DNA of 64,000 nucleotides from Macrotrachela quadricornifera (Eukaryota > Rotifera > Eurotatoria > Philodinida > Philodinidae), in contig JAJEKB010020583.1 in the NCBI GenBank assembly GCA_022393335.1, forward strand, positions 231,958 through 295,957. Reading direction: 5' to 3'. The notes under the pieces were generated by a model. The model did no database searches. It saw nothing but the letters and a program-made list of their open reading frames with translations, and was not told where the DNA came from. Positions 22,701 through 34,269 of this stretch are shown piece by piece. The position numbers and the translations under genes are program-made. The first letter of the stretch is position 1, and the number at the start of each line of letters is the position of its first letter.

Positions 22701-25700
22701 TAAATATTACGCACAGTATTAGTTCGCAAAACATCAGCGATATACTTAATTCCTTCATTTCCAATTTTATTTGATCGAAGATTAAGCTCTCGAAGAGTCT
22801 ACATTATAGAGAGAATATGAAATATAAATATGAAATGTAACTGACAGTGTTATTTTGCAAAGCATCAGCAATATATTTAGCTCCTTTATCTCCGATTTGA
22901 TTGAATTGAAGATCTAATTTTATAATTTTCTAAGTGGAAAATATAATATTTAAATTTGAAAGTAATATCGAATAAAATAAAATTACCTTATTGTTTTGTA
23001 TCTGAAAATATGCTTTCATAGCAACAGCATCGCATTTGTCATTACTTTTCACATCAAAATGAACAAGTTTCTATATAGATAACATGTTTAAATATATGAA
23101 TAAATATGACAATTACATTTTTCTTTTGAAATAATTCGTAGAGACGTTCTAACGTTGTATCACTGATTGGATTGAAACTAAGATCGAGTGCTCGTAGTGT
23201 CTGAAAAGAAAAAGAATAATCATTTTTAAAGTGAAATAATTTAATATATCGAATTACCATATTTTCTTGTAGAGCATCAGTCATATATAGTGCGCCTTGA
23301 TCTCTGATATGATTGCTTCTGAGGTCAAGCTTGATTAATTTCTATTTGTAGACGTAATGAAAAAGAAACATATTTTGTTTCATAAAATTCGAATTTCAAT
23401 TTTTATGACGAAAATAGTAGCTCATTACCTTTTTGTTCCGCAATGAATCGGCTAGAAGTCGTGCGCCTTCACTTCCAATCTGGTTTTTACTTAGAGTAAG
23501 TGACATGAGTGTCTGTTTTTTCGAAAAATAGAAAATGTATTATTAAACAGGTGGAAATAGAAAATGTATTATTAAACAGGTGGAAACAGAAAATTTACCG
23601 GAATGTTAATTAAAGCTTCAGCAAGAAGCCTTGCTCCTTCTTCTTGAATGTTATTATTATCCAAATAAATATGATTAATTGTCTAAAGAATGATTTCTAT
23701 ATTGGTTTCACTTGAATAATATGAATGATAGACTTACCTTATTGGTTCGAAATAGATCGCATAAATATTGTATTCCTTTGACTCCGATTCGATTACCACT
23801 AAGTTGAAGCGAAGCAAGGGTCTTATTTTGTAAGGCCTTAGTTAAATTTCCTATACTTTCGTCATCGATGTCGTTATCCTGCAGAAAAAGCTGACGAATT
23901 ATCTATACAATAAAGATGAATCGATTTTTAGAAAATAGAATAGAGATAGTTGATGTAACCAGATTGTGTTCTAACGCATCGCATAGATATTTTATCCCAA
24001 GACTTCCAAATTGATTTTTTCCCAAATCCAATGAAATAAGTGCCTACAAATGACAAATCAGTCACGATAGATTGAACAAAGACAGAAAATAGATGAATAA
24101 TTACTTTATTAGTTTTGATTGATTCAGCTATATGAAATGCACCCACTTCCCCAAATTTATTGTTTGCCAAATAAATGCGTTGAATGATCTGTATAACATT
24201 TAATAAAAATAGATTGTCACGAATAGGCAAAGTGAGTTTAAAGAAATACCATGTTATTACGTAATACGTCGCTTAAATGTTGTGCTCCTATAGGTCCAAT
24301 TTGATTTCCCCCGAGATTAAGTGATATCAACATCTTCTTTAAAATGAAACGATACAAAAATGAAATAGTTAGAAACATCTATATTACCGTATTGTTTCGT
24401 AAAATCTCTGCAATGTATCGTACACCTTCTTCCTCGATATCATTATTTTCCAAATTAACATTCCTGATTGTCTAAATAATAATAATAAGTCATTTAATTC
24501 TTTTCATAATGAGCAGATTTGCTAGTTACCGTTATATTTCGTAAGGCATATGCCAAATATTTCATACCGTGTGGTCCCATATTCATACCTTTGAAATTTA
24601 GCTTTGTTAATGTCTAATTTAGAAAAATAGATACATTTCATATATTAATAGTGTGAAAATAAGTATTCCCTATTTTATTCAGACTCATACATGCATACCT
24701 ACACTGTCAATAAACAAGGACTATCTTGTACTGAAGGATTGTACTACATACCTGTAATAGTATAGTATCATTGTTTGTATGTACCAGACGAACGATTGAT
24801 GGAAATTCAATATCCATTGATAGCGAATGGAATCTCAATGTGGCATAAGGAGGCTGCCGTTTTTTTCTTGATACCGAGTGTTGTTCATCAACCATAGTGC
24901 ATCTTGGCGTTGTATAGAAATTGATTACTTTCTGCTTTAAAACATAGTCACATGTGGTATGCCATTTTTTGTCGAGTAACCAGAATGGAATTCGAAATTG
25001 ATTGATAATGAAATCAAGATCTTTTATATCATCTTTTTCTTGCAAAGTAAAGGAAAAGAAAAACTGAAATGTTTTCAAGCTGTGTAGTTTCGTTTGAATC
25101 ATGTTTGCCCAATCTGATCCATGAAAAACCGAGTCTAAATTTGCTCTATAAGACATAAGCTTCAAGTGAGCGAGTGATGGCGTTAACGAAAGAAAGGATT
25201 CAAAGTCGATCATTGATAAGGTACTATTACCAATCGTCAACGATGTCAATTGTGGATACTGTGTTGAAGCGGAAGATGCCATGGTCAACGCGCTGGATTC
25301 GTCCATAACAAATTTCATTATGGTGATGGTTTGTAAATGTGGTAAATGGCACAGAATTCGAATGTATTCTTTAAGCAAACATGATTTTATTGTGAGAAGT
25401 TTAATGTTGCATGAATCTGGCCAAGGTATTTCTGTAATAGTATAATTTGATTTTATTAAGTGCAGTTGACTTAGCGTTGGTTGAGTTAGAAATTTCGAAA
25501 TAATCGCTAATGCTTTACTTCCGTTCTTATCACCTGAGTGAATATGAAGTGAGACTAAACCCAAAATGGGTAATTTATTTAAACGGTCATACACTTCCGA
25601 ATCATTTAATTTAACCAGAATAATTGATCGAATTCGAATGAATCGATTGATATCGAAGAGTGAGAAAAATAATCTGATTTGGGCAAATCCTTTTGATCGG

Positions 25701-25960
25701 TCATTAAGTCTCAATGAAGTAATGTTTTCTGGTTGTACAAGCCGAGCAATCCTTTTCAAATCAGATGATGATATCGAATTAGGATCCATCTGATACCGAT
25801 TATATTCGTTGATGATTTCACAGAATCGTTTACATACCAAGCGGAGCTTGAAAATAATGAAGCGTACATCAAGATTATTGAAAATATGGTGCAATATTTC
25901 AGGAGGTAATGTTGATAGAGACATATCTGTCATTGAACTATTGATTCTATGAAGAAACAA
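19719..25960 (-). CDS. F-box protein with ~34 leucine-rich repeats, 35 exons
   Basis: Probably the substrate-binding subunit of an SCF ubiquitin ligase; the target is unknown. Exon 1 (25960-24752, 403 codons) starts with an F-box near residues 15-55 (LPPEILHHIFNNL ... RLVCKRFCEIIN) and ends in a GTATGT donor. It is followed by 33 short exons between 24613 and 19880, nearly all exactly 84 nt and all phase 0, each encoding one ribonuclease-inhibitor/NLRC3-like repeat (TLTxLNL-xxN-xIxxxGxxYLAxxLxxN). A last exon (19823-19719) ends in TAA. The joined frame is about 1397 residues with no stop. Introns run about 46-140 bp. The F-box and repeats share one frame, so they are one gene. A hAT transposon ends 126 bp upstream of the ATG. 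The choice between the first ATG and MTDMS ten codons on is open. Confidence 0.85.
19880..24613 (-). repeat. Tandem array of 33 phase-0 LRR exons
   Basis: Exon spans, plus-strand coordinates, 3' to 5' of the gene: 19880-19963, 20018-20101, 20157-20240, 20294-20377, 20430-20513, 20570-20653, 20704-20787, 20839-20922, 20980-21063, 21113-21196, 21257-21340, 21397-21480, 21529-21639, 21688-21771, 21827-21910, 21960-22043, 22093-22176, 22302-22385, 22440-22523, 22578-22661, 22715-22798, 22846-22929, 22987-23070, 23117-23200, 23258-23341, 23429-23512, 23599-23682, 23738-23902, 23960-24043, 24105-24188, 24250-24333, 24388-24471, 24530-24613. All are 84 nt except 21529-21639 (111 nt) and 23738-23902 (165 nt, two repeats). 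Introns have diverged freely while exon length and phase are kept, as expected for tandem exon duplication under selection for the solenoid. Confidence 0.88.
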
Positions 25961-26085
25961 TACAGTTCTTTACTACCAAATGTATTTTAATCGCTAACGT
26001 ATTTAGTTGTCAAAAACACTATCTATTTATATCAGTTTCACTGGTGTGTTTTTACACAGACGATTCTCTCTTATATACCATCAAC

Positions 26086-29000
26086 CAGAGCTGGGCAGCT
26101 CCGACTCCGGAGCTGACCCGGCTCCTGGGAGCCGGCTCTACTTTTTGATGGAGCCGGAGCCGGACTGGAAACGTTGAGCACGGAGCTGGAGCGGAGCCGG
26201 AGCTGCTCATGAAATATCGTAGTCGGAGCCGGAGCGGAGCCGGTACCGATAGCTACTTGACGGCTCCGAATTTTCTTCGTTCTGCTTACACTAAGAAAGA
26301 GAGTAACATTTGTGTTATAGGTTGTTAACGAGTGAATGGATCCAATAGATCGAAACTAAAAATGTCCGACTATTTTCCAAAACGATCAAAACATATATAG
26401 TGAGGAATCATGGAAGAACCAACGAAATATAAATAAAAAGGGAAAACACCTAAACACTATCAAAAGAGATCGTGTGGAAAATAACAAGATGAAAAAAGAG
26501 AAAGGAAAAATCCTATATATATATATGTCATATGTGTCATCCATATGGTAGAAGAAAAAAAGATATATGTGAATGACACTATAACATAGGTATTTTCCAT
26601 ATATTTTAATTCTCTTTGTGTACATGTATGTATCAACTATACCTATCTCTTACTTTCTATCTTTCTATCGGGTATTTTCCAAATGTTTTCTCTTGGTTTT
26701 TTCCTTACTTTCTTTATATGACAACTTAGGTATATTCCATCTCTTGTCTAAATGTCTCGTATAAATATCAGCTATCCTTCAGCGAAAAAGACTTGTGCGC
26801 GCCTTTGTTTGAAAACAAACTACTTACACATAAATACTTTATTACATATTAACTGGCTGTAATTTATTTGATCGTATCCTAAATTTAACATAGTTTTCAT
26901 TTTCATTCACCATTTGACAAAAATGATATCCAATTCGGATGAACAATCTGACTGTACACCAATTGTTATCGATGATGATGTCTTTAGTGATGAACCAAAC
27001 ATGGTTTCTGATTCTACTATCAAAGAGAAATCGATTCAGTACGATGATACTAAACTGGCACCAAATTGCATGGCACAATTCTTCATCAATTACAGCATCG
27101 AGAACAAATCGGCTTTGTGTTTACTATGCAAAACCACGGTAAAGAAGAGTGGCGATTCAACTTTTAACTTTGTGCGTCATGTGAAACGTCATCATCTTGA
27201 GGCTTATAATACATGGACAGAGGCAATGGCTGCGAAAGAAAGAAAATTGCAAGCAAAGCAACCATCGATCAAAGACGTTATGAACAGTCCTCGCGGCACA
27301 AAATACGCAAGTAATCATCCACGACAGATGGAACTGTCTAAAATGGTAACTAATGACCTGATTATTGGTCTCTTATTACCACTGTCCATTGTTGAACGAT
27401 CTGAATTTCTTCGAGCGATGCGAACTGTTGATCCAAAATTCGTCGTCCCATCTCGACGGTCTATATGTCGTGATGTTTTACCGAAGGCTGTCGAAAAAGT
27501 TGAAAGTGAATTAAAGTGTATCTGCAAATCAAGTCGTTTTGTTTCACTGACACTTGATTCCTGGTCTGACAGAAAAATACGATGTTTCTATGGGATTACG
27601 ATTCACCTAATTGAACAATGCCTATTCAAATCGTATCTATTGGCATTCAAGTATCTTTCAGGTACGTTTTAAAAAGTCTGTACTCAAATTTTCTTTTTCT
27701 ATCTTATGTGCTGAAGACCTGACATAAATTTTCATTTTTCTACATCAAACATAGACTGTTAAACTGGCATGAAAATCAGTTATGAGACCTAGATTTCTTA
27801 AGCAATTTTTTGAATAACAATTACTTTCAGGAAGGAAGGATATCATATAATGCTCAACAATCTGATTAAGAATTGTCACTTTAAATACTTTCTAACTGCG
27901 TGTACGAACAGTGAATTTTTGTTAGTGCTTTATTTAATCTATAAGTTTGATTTTTTAACAATATTGAATAATTTAACACAAAAATAGTGAAGCATTGGCA
28001 TTTTTTTTACTACACACCACTAACATCAATATAATACACGTCATTTTATTATTATTTTTTTGCAAATAAGATCGCTACTCAAGTACATTCATAAAAACAT
28101 CATGTTTTTCTGTTTAGGAAGTCACACTGGTGAGACATTACTGAAAGAATATGAAAAAGTTACAGCGCAATATGGAATTGAAGAAAAAGTTGTGCGACTG
28201 ATTACAGATAATGCCAGTAACAATATCAAAGCTTTTGGTGCTCTTATCGTGCCGGGATTCGAAGCTTATTTTGAAGAATCTTCAGATGAGCATTCTGATG
28301 AACGAGATGAGGAGGAGGAGCTTGGAAGTGGCAGAGAGACAATTTCTAATGAAATTGACCATTGTTATGATACTTTACTTGTGACTGAAGAACTTCTGCG
28401 ATTACCATGTTATACTCATACTTTACAATTAGTAGTATCCGATGGTTTCAAAGAAAGCTCATGCGTTAAGGCGGCTATTTCAAAAGTTTCAAGCATAGCC
28501 AAGTTCAGGTAGGATTCATATCTGTCACACTATCTCGTAGATATCAACATAAACGACAAAAACAAATTCAGTCAAAATTGAATTTCGATGTTAGTATTCA
28601 ATCTAATCGAGAGTCGATTTCTCAATTCCATTCGAATTTTACCCAAATAAAAATCCTGTGAACGATGTATTTAACGCTGTTTTTTTTAATTTTTGATTTC
28701 ATGAAACTTCTTCCATATCGGCTCCTGTGAAAAGAAGATAGCTCTAAATTCGGATGCAGTGAACAGTGATGCACACAGTTCAGAAAACTAACGAATTTTT
28801 ATCACCTTTGTTATTCTTTTATATTTAGTCATAAAAGTACAGTTATGGCAGAAAAGCTAGAGCAAGATGGTTTTAGTATACCAATAGCCGTGATCACTAG
28901 ATGGAACAGCTAGTATGATACAGTAGTAAGAACAATTGAAATTCCATCTGATAAACTCAACAACTACTTGAGAGAATTGAAGAAGGATTCATTGATTCTA

Positions 29001-30149
29001 TCACAACGCGATATGGCTGTTCTCAATGAATTTGTGTCTGTGTTCGCACTATTTGCTGAAGCCTTCACTAAAGCACAAGCAGACCAAACGGCTTCAATTT
29101 CTCTAGTTGCCCCATCTTTGCTCGAAATTTACTTCGATCTTGAATCGGAGCAACCTACATTGAAATATACAGGTGCTCTATCCAAAGCACTTCTGAAATC
29201 GATACAAGAACGATTCGGTGGATTACTCAAGCAATTAGAATTGCCAATTGGTATTAGCAATACGATTCGCTCAACATCTGAACTCTATGCAGATCCACTC
29301 TTTCTTATGGCTACATTCTTGGATGCTCGGTTTAGCGATCGGTGGATTATGCATTTGAAATTACAAGATGAAATAAAAGTTCGTTTATGTGACAAAATAA
29401 AACAGTTGATCACAAATGCCGCTTTACAGTTACATGGATCAGAAGGCCAGGAGAAGGGTGAAACTATGGTTGAAACATGTACTGCCATTTCAAACACTAC
29501 CAACACCACTTTAAAAAGAAAGACTCTTTTCGCCTTCACAAGAGCAGAAGAACCATTGATGAAGAAAACAAGATCGAGCGTACTCGAGCAAGTACAAGAA
29601 GAAATACTTCTTTTCTCAAGAAAAGCGTCGATGGATAGTGCACTTATTTTTAAAAAAGCAAAAATCTATCCATATCTCAATCTGCTTGCTCTTCGGCTTT
29701 TGTGTGTACCTGCAACGTCAGCGCCTGTTGAGCGCGTGTTTTCTACAAGTGGTTTTGTGATTCGACCACACAGAGGAAGTCTCACGAAAGAAATGTTAGC
29801 GAAATTAACATTTCTCAAGTGCAATTCTGACCTTATACACTAGATATTTTTTATTTGTTATTCAGCTATTCTCAACTATATCATTTTTTTTTATATTTGT
29901 TGTTACTTGAAGACTTATGAAAATCCATTAAAAGAAGAAGGAAAAAAAATGAACATTTTCTGACGTCGGAGCCGGAGTCGGAGCCGAAGCCGAAGTCGGA
30001 GTCGGAGTCGGAGCAGAATAATAAAATTTGGCCGTGGAGCCGGAGCTGTATTTTAAAACTTTAAGGAGGAGTCGGAGCTGGACGGACAAACTTGAAGGTG
30101 GAGCTGGAGCGGAGCCGGAGCCGGGAAAGGCCGGAGCTGCCCAGCTCTG
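26086..30149 (+). mobile_element. Complete hAT-superfamily DNA transposon
   Basis: The 4064-bp element starts CAGAGCTGGGCAGCTCC and ends with the matching inverted sequence (GGAGCTGCCCAGCTCTG). It is flanked by a perfect 8-bp duplication, CCATCAAC, at 26078-26085 and 30150-30157, the hAT hallmark. The terminal 150-200 bp on both sides are unlike the rest of the window: GC-rich and packed with GGAGCCGGAGCC-type words in both orientations, which probably act as subterminal transposase-binding sites. The body carries one three-exon transposase gene on the plus strand. The intact ends and duplication suggest a fairly recent insertion. It landed 126 bp upstream of the ATG of the minus-strand F-box/LRR gene, in its likely promoter. 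Confidence 0.95.
26914..29843 (+). pseudogene. hAT transposase, three exons, one in-frame TAG
   Basis: Exons 26914-27661, 28118-28508 and 28829-29843 join with GT..AG introns in matching phase to 718 codons. Order of parts: acidic N-terminus; BED-type zinc finger (CLLC ... FVRHVKRHH); RNase-H-like catalytic core starting at LTLDSWSDR, with ITDNASNN and the LPCYTHTLQL insertion-domain motif; then the hAT C-terminal dimerisation domain (YPYLNLLALRLL, PATSAPVERVFS). The frame is open except for TAG at 28911-28913, in TRWNS-stop-YD, where hAT proteins usually have an ordinary residue. A single change would account for it, so the copy is barely decayed but probably does not make a full enzyme unless the stop is read through. 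The start is the first ATG before the zinc finger. Confidence 0.9.
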
Positions 30150-30159
30150 CCATCAACGA

Positions 30160-32440
30160 TAGTATTTACGACATGTTAGTTTTCTGTCCCACTGATAAGA
30201 GACAAAATATTCAAGATAAGCTACATTTTCTCCAACATTGAAACAACAAAACAAAGGTAATATTTATGGACGGGTTTTGAGTGTTGGGAAAAGGATGAAT
30301 CTGAGGGATAGAAAGAGCACCTATAACTATATCTGATAGATTCCCAGTTGTTTATTCGGCGTTATTTAAGGTAAAATAATTTTTTTGATGAAGTATATCA
30401 ATACTACTTTGTGCACAAAAGTAAAATGAATTAAGAACAGAATTTTGTGTAATAGAAGTGTGAGCCTTGCAACTGAATAATCGTTATAGCGATGCAAAAA
30501 TTCAGGGTATTTGTAAAATATACAGACACCTCCAAATCGAGAATTTGATACTACCAATAGATAGAGCTCAGTGAGTTGATTCTAACAAACTCCCATGAAA
30601 ACCCAAAACATTTGAGAATTAGAAAGATTTTTTAATCTACAAACACCCAAATCTCTTCACCAATCCATAGAGTCAGATAATCTAGGAATGTAGGTAAAGA
30701 ATTAGATTTTTTATGCTAGCTTAAGAAAAATAGCAGGAACACGCTCTTTGAATGTTTTCATATTATGAGTCACTGCTTATTTAAAGACACCTCCAAGGGT
30801 CATAAATATCAAGATCAAGAAAAGTTTGGAAACTGGCAATTATTATATCCGAGGAAGCATCGTAAAGTCGTTACATATTATGGTCGAATACGGTTAAAAA
30901 AGTAGTCGATATTATTACCAATTAGTTTATTCTTAATTATTTACCAGTAGCATACTGTCTTAGTGTCATAATTTTTAAAACCTGTCGATACTTAAGTTAG
31001 TAGAACTTTCGAGTCTACGTTTCGAACTCTTTTTTTTTCGCCTAAATTATATCAAACAAATTTTTGACCCAAATAAAAAGAGTATGAAGAAATTCGAAGA
31101 ATAAACAGGACTAATTGATCGATTGAACATCGGTTTCACTCTGATACATTTGGTTTAATAGTCCGCACGAAAAAGGAGCAAAACAGACACATTATGGCAA
31201 ATTCAATTGAAATTTTTGTTTCATTGACTTAATTTGTTGATGATCGTGTTAGTCTAGAGAAAATATCTTTTTCATACTGAAAAACGTACAAGAATATTCA
31301 AGTAATAATAAATACTTAAGGATTCACAGAAATGGTAACGCGGAAAGTGAAATCATTTTAGGTTTAACTAACGAAAAAATCCTTGTGAAAGTAACAGAAA
31401 AATCATTGTGCTATGAAATGTCGTGATCAATAAACATGTAACAAATTCAAACAATATAAAAAGCCGATGAAGAGAAGAAGATTGCAAACAAATTTCCCCA
31501 TGTTTCTGTTGTCTTCACCGTAAAATGGTGAACATCTTCATAAACATTAATTTTTGCAAACAAATGATTATTCAATATTATAGTTGCCAAAAAAAGTTTT
31601 TCAATAGTTTTGATACAATTCGGTCATTAGTTTTAACAAAATAATGTTAAAACTGTTTTATATTCAAGAACCATCGATCGAAAATTGGTATTTGAAATGA
31701 TTAATCGAGCATTCATTTATTAGATTATCATATGCGTTTAGTAAGTATATTATAAGTATTCAAACAAACATCACATTTCGTATTGATAAAACGCCACATA
31801 GATATATTGATCATGTTGTTTAATAAGCGTGAATTATGTAAATATTTCAAGAACATGATAATTTAAATTTGAATCAGTTATTATTGTGTAAACATTTTAC
31901 TCAACTGCAAACGTCTGTAAATGAGAATTGAAAACATCAACAACAGTAATGCTGTACTCTTTTGGTTTTGTACAAAAATCAGTCAAGGGCAAAATTCTTC
32001 ATTAACATTTTTATAGTTTTTTCCTTTTATATTTCGGATTTCTACCATGTGTAATCATTATCAAAACATACGAATCCAATATTTAAGTCAATAGTAAAAA
32101 TGGTAGATAGAATGTGTGTGCATGCAAGATATCGTGTTGTGAATTTTTTCTGTTCTTTTGTTTGCTCTCGTCCATATTTCTCTACTCATCTTAAGAGCTG
32201 CCGTTGCTGTCTATTCTGAAGTAATATAAATTTATACAAACATTTTATAGCTTATAATCCACCGCTTTTTAATCTTGAAACAGATTTAAAACTATGAAAG
32301 ATACTAAAGTAAAGTATCAGATAGTAAAGAACTGGATTTTCTGATTCATTAATTCAATCTCTTATCAATTTTTTTCATTTTTAAAAGAGACAGATCGTTC
32401 GGATTTAAATTAATGGTCTTTATTTTTTATTTTATTTTAG
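30160..32440. other. Intergenic stretch
   Basis: About 2.3 kb of AT-rich sequence beyond the hAT element. No open frame with family features and no paired arms were found. A TTTTATTTTATTTTAG string ends at 32440, just before the next gene, and could be an acceptor for an upstream non-coding exon or a spliced leader. Confidence 0.45.
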
Positions 32441-32454
32441 AAGTTCAATAATTT

Positions 32455-33036
32455 ATGGCATCTGAGGATGATTCTAGTGAATCTTCAGATGATACAAGAA
32501 ATTTTTCAAGGTTGAAAATAAAGGATAAATCTGAATATAAACCTCGTTGTGGAGGACATCCTTGTCCAGACTGTGGAAATTGCAGTGATTGGTTTTATGC
32601 TGAGTCCGATTGGGATCATGTTCGTAATTGGAAGAAATGGGGCAAAGAGGATTGGATGCGTTATGGTCAGCATGTTGTTCGTGTTAATAAGAATGATAGA
32701 TATGGAATAGCTTGCTCTCGTGATTGTCCCGTTGTTGATTATTACAAATGGCAATATCATTCCGGTCCTGAATGGAATCATCATAGCGGTAAATGTCATT
32801 GGGAAAAACGTAAAGATGCCACATGCAAATGTCCTCGGAATCTTCCTGGTTATGGTTATGATAATGGTGGTATTTATACAGGTTGTCTTCATCATCATAA
32901 TCGTGATTATGGTCCTTGGTGTATGTGCACAAACAATATACCTGAAGAATATTTCGAGGAGAAAGCGCGACGACGTTTCCCCTCACCTCAACCCAAAAAT
33001 ACAAGATCATCTATCGATATTGATGATGTCGAATAG
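32455..33036 (+). CDS. Cys/Trp/His-rich protein of unknown function
   Basis: 193 residues, no signal peptide and no membrane segment. The N-terminal ~25 residues are acidic and Ser-rich (EDDSSESSDD), as in a disordered tail. The core is rich in Cys, Trp, His and Tyr: CGGHPCPDCGNCSDWFY near 32-48, WKKWGKEDWMRYG, IACSRDCP, CHWEKRKDATCKCP, GCLHHHNRDYGPWCMC. This pattern suggests one or more metal-binding or disulfide-rich modules. The PCPDCGxCxDW opening resembles a family I associate with rotifer gene sets, but I cannot name a function. The tail is basic then acidic. The codon pattern and the poly-pyrimidine/AG upstream support a real gene. The ATG at 32455 is the first in frame. Confidence 0.7.
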   Translation: MASEDDSSESSDDTRNFSRLKIKDKSEYKPRCGGHPCPDCGNCSDWFYAESDWDHVRNWKKWGKEDWMRYGQHVVRVNKNDRYGIACSRDCPVVDYYKWQYHSGPEWNHHSGKCHWEKRKDATCKCPRNLPGYGYDNGGIYTGCLHHHNRDYGPWCMCTNNIPEEYFEEKARRRFPSPQPKNTRSSIDIDDVE

Positions 33037-33196
33037 AAGGATTTTGTTCGTTCACACTTTGATTAATAAAACGTATTGATGTATATGAGTAACAATACTC
33101 TATAAATGTCTCGTGATCATTTTAATGCATAAAAGATTTTTTACGAAAGAAATGTATCTGTAAAGTATTCCTAGTTTGTTTTAGATAGTAATCTTG

Positions 33197-33349
33197 AGAG
33201 TGAGTTGGGTGAGTATTATGTAAAAGAGCTCCTAAGACCTTAGGTTTCGATCTTTCTCAAGGATCAAGTCATCAGGTAGGATTTAATACTGTATAAATTT
33301 CAAAATTGAACTTTAAAAAACAAAGAAATATTATACACAATAGGTAACT
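33197..33349 (-). repeat. Dispersed repeat family B, copy 2
   Basis: Reverse-complement partner of 15253-15441; see that entry for shared blocks. It lies between the 3' ends of two converging genes (the Cys-rich gene on plus and the LicD-like gene on minus), and may supply 3' flanking sequence to either. No coding capacity. Confidence 0.75.
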
Positions 33350-33507
33350 AATGCCACTACATCGATCTATTTTTATTTAGAGGATAAACATAAGCGAGAA
33401 TATATATGAAAATCAATATGTCCTAAGTTTTTTCAGAATGTGCCTTAACAAAAATTATTGAAAAGTCATTTTTCTTGAATCATATCTATTGGTTTTGTTT
33501 GATGCCA

Positions 33508-34263
33508 TCATTTTTTCAATGTCGTTGGATTTTTACTTCTTGGTCGATAGCCTAAATCTTCAATAGATAATGGACATTGAATTTCAATTTCAAAATATTG
33601 ATTCGATCGATGATCCATTTTCATTTCAATCATTCGATCCCAATTTTTAAAATGACGATCCAAATACGATCGTCGATTTTCAACACCACCGATAGCGCAC
33701 AACATTAAATGACCAAATGGTATTCGATCAAAAGGCTTTTCCCAATCAGATCAAGTTAAATAATACTTCGGATAATCATGATAGGCCATACCCTGAGCAT
33801 ATATATATTGTTGCTGAATTGACTCCCAACGAATGGCAATAAGATCAAGAAATGGCCTCTTACTAGTCCATTGTTCGATTCCATTGGTCCAAAGACCGGG
33901 TGCTAAACATGGACTATCTTCATGTGTGATTTGAAGTCCCCATCCCGGAACGTCAATAATTTCAAGACCATATTCAGCAAAAATACTACTAAATGCTTTA
34001 ATTTTAGGTAAATCATCCTGAAGAACATTAAAATCGGCGTCATTATCATGTTTGATAAGACCACCATTTCGAACGGCACCTAATAGAGTACCACCTTCAA
34101 TCGTATATCGAATATTATTTTGATTGAGAAGCTTATCTGTCATATCAACAATATCATACAATTTATCGACTTCATTATCATTTAACTTTTCTTTCTCCAA
34201 TCTTTGTCGCATGTTTTCATAATAGTTATGATCAACATCTGTTATAAGAATTGATTGTTCCAT
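33508..34263 (-). pseudogene. LicD/fukutin-like nucleotidyltransferase, interrupted by TGA
   Basis: LicD proteins transfer phosphocholine or related groups to glycans. The frame starts at 34263 and carries the family core: EGGTLLGAVRNGG near residues 56-68, then HDNDADFN (Asp73, Asp75 and Asp77, the metal-binding acidic cluster), LEIIDVPGWGLQI and FLDLIAI. At 33751-33753 an in-frame TGA follows YHDYPKYYLT. The same frame then continues without gap through SDWEKPFDRIPFGHLML and on to a stop at 33508, giving 251 codons plus the stop in all. PFG near this place is typical of the family, so the downstream part belongs to the same gene. Either the gene is newly broken, or the stop is read through, or this is a sequence error. 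No intron boundary removes the codon in phase. Confidence 0.8.
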
Positions 34264-34269
34264 ATTGAA

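Noticed and set aside
33751..33753. TGA in the LicD-like gene as a selenocysteine codon
   Set aside because: The site is not at a redox or catalytic position of the family, and I see no SECIS-like element to argue for it.
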